The translations under genes and the position numbers were made by a program. Source: Cyanobacteria bacterium UBA6984 (GTDB lineage: Bacteria > Cyanobacteriota > Vampirovibrionia > Gastranaerophilales > Gastranaerophilaceae). Taken from it: a stretch of 30,112 nucleotides of DNA. Positions 1 to 5,826 of this stretch are shown here, in pieces. The notes beneath the pieces were generated by a model. It made no database searches, was not told the DNA's origin, and saw only the letters and a program-made list of their open reading frames with translations. The stretch is taken from assembly GCA_002450015.1 (NCBI GenBank), contig DJYG01000015.1, positions 1 through 30,112 of the forward strand, written 5' to 3'. How positions within the stretch are numbered: the first letter of the stretch is position 1; the number at the start of each line of letters is the position of its first letter.

Positions 1-420
1 CATTAATCCTTTTGGACCTAATACACGACCTAATTTACCAAGCATACCCATACAGTCAGGTGTTGCAATCAAAGTATCGAATTCAAACCAACCTTTTTCG
101 ATTTTTTCGATAATATCTTCTGTTCCTGCAAAATCAGCACCAGCTTCTTTTGCTTCATCAACTTTATTACCTTTAGCGATAACACAAACTCTGACAGTTT
201 TACCTAAACCTGCAGGTAATACAGTTGTTGAACGGATTTGTTGGTCAGCGTGTTTAACTTCAATACCTAATCTCATGTGACACTCAACAGTTTCATTAAA
301 TTTAGAAACTGATTCAGAGATTTCTTTTAGTTTTTTTAATGCTTCAAGACCTGTTGTAGGTTGTTCAAAACCTTCCAACAACTCTTGCATTTTTTGTTGT
401 TTTTTTGTTAATTTTGCCAT
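1..420 (-). CDS. rplA: Ribosomal protein L1 (5' part only, runs off window)
   Basis: Reading from the ATG at 420 to the left edge gives the first 140 residues of L1, starting MAKLTKKQQK and containing the family signatures LPAGLGKTVRV and GRVLGPKGLM. L1 binds 23S rRNA at the L1 stalk, acts in E-site tRNA release, and in many bacteria represses its own L11 operon mRNA. An AAGGA-type ribosome binding site lies just upstream. It is the last visible gene of the rpmG-secE-nusG-rplK-rplA block. The 3' end lies outside the window, so nothing can be said about its C-terminus. Confidence 0.97.
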   Translation of the reverse strand, partial: MAKLTKKQQKMQELLEGFEQPTTGLEALKKLKEISESVSKFNETVECHMRLGIEVKHADQQIRSTTVLPAGLGKTVRVCVIAKGNKVDEAKEAGADFAGTEDIIEKIEKGWFEFDTLIATPDCMGMLGKLGRVLGPKGLM

Positions 421-435
421 TTTAATTTTCCTTTC

Positions 436-466
436 GTGGTAATAACGGACTTTTACGTCCTTCCAT
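436..466 (-). promoter_or_regulatory. Hairpin leader upstream of rplA, copy A
   Basis: In RNA sense the gap between rplK and rplA can fold into an outer UGG/CCA stem, an asymmetric internal loop (AA opposite GUUAUUA) and an inner GGAC/GUCC stem. The forward-strand block GTGGTAATAACGG (436-448) and the block CCTTCCA (459-465) both recur before rplK, while the loop between them differs. This looks like a conserved RNA protein-binding or processing element. L1 autoregulation is one possible explanation but is not shown. Confidence 0.5.
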
Positions 467-473
467 ACTTACG

Positions 474-899
474 TTACTGTTTTACAGTAACACCCATAGC
501 TCTGCATGAACCTTTAATCATTTCAACAGCAGCTTCTAATGTTGTTGCATTTAAATCGTTCATTTTGATTTTTGCAATTTCTTCAAGTTGTTCTTGAGTA
601 ATTTCACCAACTTTTGTTTTATTTGGTGTTGCAGAACCTTTAGGAAGATTTAAAATTTTCTTGATTAAAACAGGAGCCGGAGGTGATTTAGTCACGAAAG
701 TAAAACTTCTGTCTTCATAAACATCGATAACAACCGGAATAATGTAACCTGCTTGAGATTCAGTTTTTGCATTAAATTGTTTGCAGAAATCCATAATATT
801 TACACCGTGTTGACCTAATGCAGGACCAACCGGAGGTGATGGATTTGCTTTACCGGCTTCGATTTGGAGTTTGATTTTTCCTACTACTTTTTTTGCCAT
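474..899 (-). CDS. rplK: Ribosomal protein L11
   Basis: The 141-residue product is full length for L11. It begins MAKKVVGKIKLQIEAGKA, followed by PSPPVGPALGQHGVNIMDFCKQFN, the N-terminal domain that contacts release and elongation factors. The C-terminal rRNA-binding domain carries KTKVGEITQEQLEEIA and ends GSCRAMGVTV. L11 sits with L10/L12 at the GTPase-associated centre of 23S rRNA. It has an AAAGGA ribosome binding site, lies between nusG and rplA in the usual order, and is preceded by a hairpin resembling the one before rplA. Confidence 0.98.
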   Translation of the reverse strand: MAKKVVGKIKLQIEAGKANPSPPVGPALGQHGVNIMDFCKQFNAKTESQAGYIIPVVIDVYEDRSFTFVTKSPPAPVLIKKILNLPKGSATPNKTKVGEITQEQLEEIAKIKMNDLNATTLEAAVEMIKGSCRAMGVTVKQ

Positions 900-913
900 T
901 TTCTATCCTTTCT

Positions 914-940
914 GTGGTAATAACGGGAAATCCCTTCCAC
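914..940 (-). promoter_or_regulatory. Hairpin leader upstream of rplK, copy B
   Basis: This second copy of the element also lies before rplA. In RNA sense it has a GUGG/CCAC outer stem, the same AA versus GUUAUUA internal loop, and an inner GGG/CCC stem closed by AUUU. The blocks GTGGTAATAACGG (914-926) and CCTTCCA (933-939) are identical to copy A, but the inner stem differs in sequence and still pairs. That pattern suggests selection on RNA structure. Confidence 0.5.
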
Positions 941-966
941 AACTACGTACTGAGCAACAAGCTCAA

Positions 967-1728
967 TTATAATTTTTGAATTTGTTTATATTCTAATTCA
1001 ACAGGAGTTTCACGTCCGAAGATTGAAACATTCGCTCTCAATTTTGCTTTATCAGGGTAAACTTCAGTAATTTCACCAACAAACTCGGCAAACGGACCTG
1101 ATGTAATGCGAACCTTATCACCTGCTTTAACATCAAGTTCAATTTTTTGAGGTGCTGCAGATGAAGTTCTGTTAATAACTTTTTTAATTTCGCTATCTTT
1201 TGCAGGAATTGGATTTTTAGCAGTACCTACAAAACGAGTAACACCTGCTGTATGTCTAACTACATACCAGCTATCCTCATCCATAATCATTTCAACTAAA
1301 ACATATCCAGGAAAAACATTTTCATCTTTTTCAGTTTTCTTTCCGCCTTTTACGTGAGTAACAGTTTTTTGCGGAACTTCAACTCTGAAAATCTTTTCTG
1401 ACATGTTCATATATTCGATACGTTTTTCTAAGTTTACCTTTACTTTATTTTCGTATCCTGAATATGTATTTACAATATACCAACGCTTTTCAGGAGCTTT
1501 TTTAGGCTTTTCCATAACTTCTTCTTTTGCTTCATCAGCTTTTGGAGAAGCATCTGTTTTTTCCTTTTTAGCTCTTGGTTTTCTTTCTGTTTTAGCTTTT
1601 GCAGCCTTTGCTTTTTTAGCTTGGGATGGAACACCTTCGCCTACTACAATATCACCAACCAAATCACGGCTTGTCTTCACTACTTCAGCTTGTTCATCTA
1701 AAAATAATTCTTCATCTTTTTTTGCCAT
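967..1728 (-). CDS. nusG: Transcription termination/antitermination factor NusG with long N-terminal extension
   Basis: The NGN domain starts at about residue 81 (KRWYIVNTYSGYENKV) and includes FPGYVLVEM and VRHTAGVTRFVG. The C-terminal KOW domain (about 198-253) contains GDKVRITSGPFAEFVG. NusG binds RNA polymerase, modulates pausing, and links to Rho or to ribosomal S10. At 253 residues it is longer than the usual 175-185 because of about 80 extra N-terminal residues rich in Lys, Ala and Glu. This extension has no recognisable fold and is probably disordered. The gene lies between secE (16 nt gap) and rplK, as in most bacteria. Confidence 0.96.
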   Translation of the reverse strand: MAKKDEELFLDEQAEVVKTSRDLVGDIVVGEGVPSQAKKAKAAKAKTERKPRAKKEKTDASPKADEAKEEVMEKPKKAPEKRWYIVNTYSGYENKVKVNLEKRIEYMNMSEKIFRVEVPQKTVTHVKGGKKTEKDENVFPGYVLVEMIMDEDSWYVVRHTAGVTRFVGTAKNPIPAKDSEIKKVINRTSSAAPQKIELDVKAGDKVRITSGPFAEFVGEITEVYPDKAKLRANVSIFGRETPVELEYKQIQKL

Positions 1729-1744
1729 AATAATCTCAATTTCC

Positions 1745-1942
1745 TTAACTGTTAGGAATCAATCCTAAAATTGCCTTAAAAATAATATCTATAAGGTAAA
1801 CTGAAACTGTAAAAAATGCAACAATAGCAACAACAAAAAGAGTTTCTGCTATTACTTGCTGTTTTTCCGGCCAGTTTATTTTGCCCCATTCTGCTCGTAC
1901 ACCTTGAAAGTAAGCAATTATCGCCTGTTTTGTTTCATTCAT
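1745..1942 (-). CDS. secE: Preprotein translocase subunit SecE
   Basis: This is a 65-residue single-span SecE. An amphipathic N-terminal helix (GVRAEWGKINWPEKQQVIAE) contains the typical W-P motif. It is followed by one membrane segment at about residues 34-58. SecE clamps SecY in the Sec translocon. Its place between tRNA-Trp and nusG matches the conserved bacterial order. The single-span form is the short type found outside enterobacteria. Confidence 0.95.
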   Translation of the reverse strand: MNETKQAIIAYFQGVRAEWGKINWPEKQQVIAETLFVVAIVAFFTVSVYLIDIIFKAILGLIPNS

Positions 1943-1965
1943 ATTAATTTACCTTTTATATAACT

Positions 1966-2038
1966 CGCGCCCTGAAGGACTCGAACCCTCGACATCCGGT
2001 TTTGGAGACCGACGTTCTACCAACTGAACTAAGGACGC
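1966..2038 (-). tRNA. tRNA-Trp (anticodon CCA)
   Basis: The 73-nt minus-strand sequence folds into a full cloverleaf. The acceptor stem is GCGTCCT paired with AGGGCGC, with discriminator G. The anticodon loop is CTCCAAA with anticodon CCA, and the T arm is GAGGG/CCTTC around TTCGAGT. The 3' CCA is not encoded. The gene lies between rpmG and secE, a common location for tRNA-Trp, and is probably cotranscribed with them. Confidence 0.96.
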
Positions 2039-2060
2039 TTTTAAACTGCTACGTCTAAAA

Positions 2061-2228
2061 CTATTTTGTTTCTTTGTGAGATGTATGTTTTTGACATCTT
2101 GGACAGTATTTATTTAATTCCATTCTTTCTTTACTTGTTTTTTTGTTTTTTACGGTTGTGTAATTTCTTTCTTTGCATTCTTCACATGCCAAAACAACCA
2201 TTTTGTCAACTCTACCTTTAATGCCCAT
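2061..2228 (-). CDS. rpmG: Ribosomal protein L33, zinc-binding type
   Basis: The minus-strand reading frame encodes 55 residues starting MGIKGRVDKMVVLACEECK. Two Cys pairs, C-E-E-C and C-P-R-C, form a zinc ribbon, so this is the zinc-containing form of L33. The segment RNYTTVKNKKTSKERMELNKY is characteristic of the family. L33 is a 50S protein near the E site. The ribosome binding site is GAAGGA. The next gene in the direction of transcription is tRNA-Trp, then secE. Confidence 0.93.
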   Translation of the reverse strand: MGIKGRVDKMVVLACEECKERNYTTVKNKKTSKERMELNKYCPRCQKHTSHKETK

Positions 2229-2259
2229 TTTTATTTCCTTCTTTTTAATTGTTACCTAT

Positions 2260-2294
2260 TAAAATAGAATGTGTTTTTTAAAATCACATTCTAT
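2260..2294 (-). terminator. Hairpin between the small unknown gene and rpmG (terminator or leader hairpin)
   Basis: A perfect 10-bp inverted repeat (ATAGAATGTG at 2264-2273, CACATTCTAT at 2285-2294) with an 11-nt loop is followed in the minus direction by TTTTAAT. It could end the operon that finishes at 2361. However, a candidate rpmG promoter lies just upstream of it, so it could instead be a leader hairpin of the rpmG operon. The T run is short, so termination strength is uncertain. Confidence 0.55.
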
Positions 2295-2311
2295 CCTTAA
2301 CTTATATATTA

Positions 2312-2339
2312 ATAATATAACAAACAAAATAAATTGCAA
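2312..2339 (-). promoter_or_regulatory. Candidate promoter for the rpmG-secE-nusG-rplKA block
   Basis: On the minus strand there is TTGCAA (2334-2339), a 16-nt spacer, then TATTAT (2312-2317). The predicted start near 2305 would place the 2260-2294 hairpin in the 5' leader of rpmG. The region is very AT-rich, so chance matches are likely. Confidence 0.35.
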
Positions 2340-2360
2340 TAATATGTTACATAATTTATA

Positions 2361-2702
2361 CTAATCTTGTTTTTGTTCTTCTTCAAAATCAACTTTATTT
2401 GCTGCAATCCAAGTTTCCATCAGTTCTTCTCTAATACCTGATTTGTTTAACCATTTAGGAATAAATTTTTGATCTTGACCGATTGAACCTGTAATAACAC
2501 TTCCATCTTCAATTAAAAAGCAAGCTTCAGATATACCGATTCTTATCCATATATGAGGATTTTTATCTTTTGACGGCGCCATATAAACTTTCAAATTATT
2601 ATATCTCTGATAGTTTATAGAACCTTTGTTATATGAGTCTTGCTGTTGTTCTATAATAAATTCTTTTATCATATTTTCATATCTGTTCAATGAATATGCC
2701 AT
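2361..2702 (-). CDS. Small protein of unknown function
   Basis: The 113-residue product is soluble, with no signal peptide or membrane segment. I do not recognise its family. It has a charged N-terminal helix (SLNRYENMIKEFIIEQQQDS), a probable beta-rich middle (LKVYMAPS, HIWIRIGISEACFLIEDG), a GSVITGSIG turn, and an acidic Gln-rich end. A full AGGAGG sits 5-6 nt before the ATG. It follows the UPF0210 gene by 13 nt and is almost certainly the last gene of that operon. Confidence 0.8.
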   Translation of the reverse strand: MAYSLNRYENMIKEFIIEQQQDSYNKGSINYQRYNNLKVYMAPSKDKNPHIWIRIGISEACFLIEDGSVITGSIGQDQKFIPKWLNKSGIREELMETWIAANKVDFEEEQKQD

Positions 2703-2715
2703 AAAAACCTCCTAG

Positions 2716-4083
2716 TTAGTTATTTAAAGAATGAATTGGTGCAGGAATTCTACCACCACGATTAACAAATTTATCTGATGATAAAGTTCCTACATTGATA
2801 ATCGGAGCTTCGCCAAGCAAGCCTCCATATACAGCCTTATCTCCAACTTTCTTATTCGGTACAGGAATAATTCTAACAGCAGTTGTTTTTTTATTAATCA
2901 TACCTATCGCCATTTCGTCAGCAATTATACCTGCAATTACCGATTCTGAAGTACAACCTGGTATAGCTATCATATCAAGACCAACAGAACAAACAGAAGT
3001 CATTGCCTCAAGTTTATCAAATGTTAAATAGCCATTAGCTGCAGCTTCAATCATACCGGCATCTTCCGATACTGGTATAAATGCACCGCTTAATCCGCCA
3101 ACATGAGAACTTGCCATTATTCCACCCTTTTTAACCGCATCATTTAACATTGCTAAAGCAGCAGTAGTACCATGAGCGCCTGCATGTTCAAGTCCCATTG
3201 CCTTAAAGATGCCCGCAACACTATCACCCTCAGCAGGAGTAGGCGCTAGAGATAAATCTATAACTCCAAATGGAATATTTAATCTGCTCGCTAACTTTCT
3301 TCCAATTAGTTCACCTGTTGTTGTAATTTTAAAAGCTATTTTTTTAATAGTATTTGCAACTTCACTAAAATCAGCATCATCAGGTAATTGCTCAATTGCA
3401 GCCATAACGACACCGGGACCGGATACACCAACATTTAATGCACATTCAGGTTCACCATAGCCTGAAAAAGCACCCGCCATAAATGGATTATCACCAGGAG
3501 CATTACAAAAACAAACCAGCTTTGCAGCACCCAAGCCATCTTTATCAGCAGTTAATTCTGCCGTTTTTTTTATTATCTTTGCCATTTTCAATATGACATC
3601 CATATTAATACCGGCTTTTGAACTTGCAACATTTACAGAAGAACAAATATTATCAGTAGAAGCCAAAGCTTCGGGAATACTTTCAATAAGTGCTAAATCA
3701 CCTCTTGTACAGCCTTTTTCAACAAGAGCAGAAAAACCTCCGATAAAATTAACATTTACCTCTTTTGCAGCCTTATCCAAAACTTTAGCTAATCTAACGT
3801 AATCAAAATTTTCACAAGATTCACCCAATATTGACGCGGGTGTAATTGCAATTCTTTTGTTTATTATAGGAATAGAATATTCATCCTCTAAATCTGATGC
3901 ATATTGATAAAGATTTTTAGCATATTTAATTATTTTATCATAGACATTTTCATAGACTTTATCTGCGCAATCAGAAATGCAATCACGCAAACTCAAGGAC
4001 ATTGTAACAGTACGAATATCCAAGTGATAAAGTTTTATCATATTTATTGTTTCAAGAACATCTTTTTCATTTAAAAAATTCAT
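2716..4083 (-). CDS. UPF0210 / DUF711 (PFL-like fold) family protein
   Basis: The 455-residue protein matches the UPF0210 family in length and in features such as NKRIAITPASILGE, FIGGFSALVEKG, GVSGPGVVMAAIE, GLEHAGAHGTTAALAMLNDAVK and GLSGAFIPVSEDAGM. The family is annotated as resembling the pyruvate formate-lyase fold, but it lacks the glycyl-radical machinery and has no established reaction. In many bacteria it sits beside an ACT-domain protein, but here no ACT protein is visible. Its ATG overlaps the stop of the OmpA-like gene by one base (TAATG), so translation is probably coupled to the motor-like pair upstream. Confidence 0.9.
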   Translation of the reverse strand: MNFLNEKDVLETINMIKLYHLDIRTVTMSLSLRDCISDCADKVYENVYDKIIKYAKNLYQYASDLEDEYSIPIINKRIAITPASILGESCENFDYVRLAKVLDKAAKEVNVNFIGGFSALVEKGCTRGDLALIESIPEALASTDNICSSVNVASSKAGINMDVILKMAKIIKKTAELTADKDGLGAAKLVCFCNAPGDNPFMAGAFSGYGEPECALNVGVSGPGVVMAAIEQLPDDADFSEVANTIKKIAFKITTTGELIGRKLASRLNIPFGVIDLSLAPTPAEGDSVAGIFKAMGLEHAGAHGTTAALAMLNDAVKKGGIMASSHVGGLSGAFIPVSEDAGMIEAAANGYLTFDKLEAMTSVCSVGLDMIAIPGCTSESVIAGIIADEMAIGMINKKTTAVRIIPVPNKKVGDKAVYGGLLGEAPIINVGTLSSDKFVNRGGRIPAPIHSLNN

Positions 4084-4817
4084 TACTTACCTGAATTTTC
4101 CTTTACTACTTTTTTATTATTACCTGCATCATTTTTTATTAAATTTAAAAAATCTTCTAAATTGGTACTTTTAACAATTAATTTCAGTTCAACACGACGG
4201 CTTTTTGCGTAATCCTCTTTACCATTAACAAGAATTGGCTGTGAATAACTCTTACCTTCAACCATCAACATCTTATAAAGTTTTGAACTGTATTTTTTGT
4301 TATAAGGAGTATAAAATATATATTTTGCAACTTCATTTGCGCGCTGTGTGGATAATTCCATATTACGAATAAATTGTTCATCCTTTGAACTAACCCCTGC
4401 AAATGATTGAGAATCTGTATGACCTTGAATAACAATACCTTCAATTTTATCAGCAATTTTTGGATTATCAAAAACTGCATTAATATAAATAGGAACAAAT
4501 TTATTTAAAAATTGTTTTCCTGCTGGTGAAAGCTCATAGCTGCCAAGCTCAAATAACTGTAAATCAGATAATTTTACATCGCCTGTTAATTGATCTACCT
4601 GTGCATCAATATTTTGTTTTTTCAAACTTTCTTGCAAATCTTGCGCTACTTCATTTTTTATATTTTGTTCTTCTGCTTTTGACTGAGAAAAACCTGTCAT
4701 TGCCAGTACAAAAAGCACAATAAAGATAATCGCTAACCCTAACAACAGGTCAGACATTGTACACCAAAATACGTTTTCTTCTACGTCGGAATTACTTCCG
4801 CCTCTTGATTTAATCAT
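4083..4817 (-). CDS. MotB/ZorB-like OmpA-family proton-channel partner
   Basis: The 244-residue protein has a short cytoplasmic N-terminus and one membrane helix (about 24-41). An Asp at position 23 (TMSDLLLGLAII) sits where MotB and ZorB carry the proton-binding Asp. A periplasmic linker is followed by an OmpA-type peptidoglycan-binding domain from about 130, with VIQGHTDSQSF, LSTQRANEVAKYI and SRRVELKLIV. Such proteins pair with a MotA-type subunit to form an ion-driven stator or motor, and the partner lies 12 nt upstream. No flagellar genes are nearby, and the short pre-TM segment fits ZorB-like proteins better than flagellar MotB. The role is unknown. Confidence 0.85.
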   Translation of the reverse strand: MIKSRGGSNSDVEENVFWCTMSDLLLGLAIIFIVLFVLAMTGFSQSKAEEQNIKNEVAQDLQESLKKQNIDAQVDQLTGDVKLSDLQLFELGSYELSPAGKQFLNKFVPIYINAVFDNPKIADKIEGIVIQGHTDSQSFAGVSSKDEQFIRNMELSTQRANEVAKYIFYTPYNKKYSSKLYKMLMVEGKSYSQPILVNGKEDYAKSRRVELKLIVKSTNLEDFLNLIKNDAGNNKKVVKENSGK

Positions 4818-4829
4818 AATACTTATTAC

Positions 4830-5747
4830 CTAAAATAGCTTATCTACATCATCACTGCCATTATTGTTATTAACCTCAATCTTTATATTTTTAATGGATT
4901 CATTCATTGTATTAATTCCATACAAAAGATTTTCAAGATATGGTTTAACCGAACGAGCAATACTATTTTCTAGTGAAGCTTTAAATTGATTTGGCAACAC
5001 AGTCAATAAACCTGTTAAATTACTATTTTGAACTTTTGTTTCTTTTAACAATTCAATTAAGAATTTTTCAGAAGAAATGTTATCAAATAAACCATATAAT
5101 AGTTCTTGAACACGATTTAACGGTTGTTGACACATTTTTTGGAAAGCCAATTTTTCAACCAATATGTATATTAATGAAAAAGATACAGCTAATACAGAAC
5201 ACAACGCAGCTATTTTCATACCTGCCATCAAACCTGATACTGACGCAATAGTTGATTCTTGAGTTGAAAAATCAACGTGAGTAAAAGAAATTGCGATGTT
5301 TAAAAATGTAAATAAAGGTCCCATGCCTGTTAACAAGGTTGAAGCCGCACCTATTAATTTGCTGTTATATTTTGAAGTTACTAATGATTCAACATTGAAA
5401 AAATACAATGGATCAACAGTCGTTTGAATATTTGAAACTGCATTTGAAGCATTCTGAAACGCAACTCCGTCTTGGGTTTTTAAAGCAATACTTTCTGAAA
5501 ATACCAAAGTATTTTTAAATTCAAGCCAAGAATTTACAACATAGGGTTCTTTTGAAATTGCGGCATCAAACTCACCAAATCTAAACGATAAATCTGCCTT
5601 TTTATATTTCTTCAAAAAATCTATAAACCATTTTAATTTTCCGTTTACATAAGTATATTGCTTGTATGTATAATAAGCAAGCGAAACAAACGTACCTATA
5701 ATTATCAAAATCGCCGGATCAGTTAAAACATCTAATAAAAAACCCAT
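4830..5747 (-). CDS. MotA/TolQ/ZorA-like membrane channel subunit
   Basis: With the ATG at 5747 (GAAAGGA ribosome binding site 6 nt upstream) the product is 305 residues. An in-frame TTG at 5762 overlaps that site and is unlikely. It has three membrane segments: one at the N-terminus (about 5-23), one containing LLTGMGPLFTFLNIAIS and one containing GLMAGMKIAALCSVLAVS. The last two match the two conserved channel-lining helices of the MotA/ExbB/ZorA superfamily, although the usual GLLGTFLGL is altered. A tail of about 95 residues follows, much shorter than the long tail of true ZorA. It is the first gene of an operon with the OmpA-like, UPF0210 and 113-residue genes. Confidence 0.82.
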   Translation of the reverse strand: MGFLLDVLTDPAILIIIGTFVSLAYYTYKQYTYVNGKLKWFIDFLKKYKKADLSFRFGEFDAAISKEPYVVNSWLEFKNTLVFSESIALKTQDGVAFQNASNAVSNIQTTVDPLYFFNVESLVTSKYNSKLIGAASTLLTGMGPLFTFLNIAISFTHVDFSTQESTIASVSGLMAGMKIAALCSVLAVSFSLIYILVEKLAFQKMCQQPLNRVQELLYGLFDNISSEKFLIELLKETKVQNSNLTGLLTVLPNQFKASLENSIARSVKPYLENLLYGINTMNESIKNIKIEVNNNNGSDDVDKLF

Positions 5748-5778
5748 AATATATCCTTTCAAAAGTGTTTACATTTTT

Positions 5779-5806
5779 ATTATACAAAAAAATTGATTTT
5801 TTACAA
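5779..5806 (-). promoter_or_regulatory. Promoter of the motor-like operon
   Basis: On the minus strand, TTGTAA (5801-5806), a 16-nt spacer and a consensus TATAAT (5779-5784) give a predicted start near 5772. This is followed by the GAAAGGA ribosome binding site of the channel gene. It overlaps the promoter of the divergent gene. Confidence 0.6.
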
Positions 5807-5820
5807 ATATGTTGTAGAAT
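5793..5820 (+). promoter_or_regulatory. Promoter of the 1116-residue gene, predicted leaderless
   Basis: TTGATT (5793-5798), a 16-nt spacer and TAGAAT (5815-5820) are followed by exactly 6 nt before the ATG at 5827. No Shine-Dalgarno is present, so the transcript is predicted to start at the A of the ATG. The -35 region overlaps that of the divergent motor operon, so the two promoters may compete. Confidence 0.55.
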
Positions 5821-5826
5821 TAAGAC

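Noticed and set aside
951..965. Small hairpin TGAGC/GCTCA after nusG as a terminator
   Set aside because: Only 5 bp and no T run in the minus direction; the operon continues into rplK.
1403..1768. 121-codon plus-strand frame antisense to nusG
   Set aside because: It is the complement of the Lys/Ala-rich NusG extension; its Phe/Ser-rich product is what such antisense frames always give.
5748..5762. Upstream TTG start for the channel subunit
   Set aside because: The segment contains the GAAAGGA ribosome binding site of the ATG at 5747.
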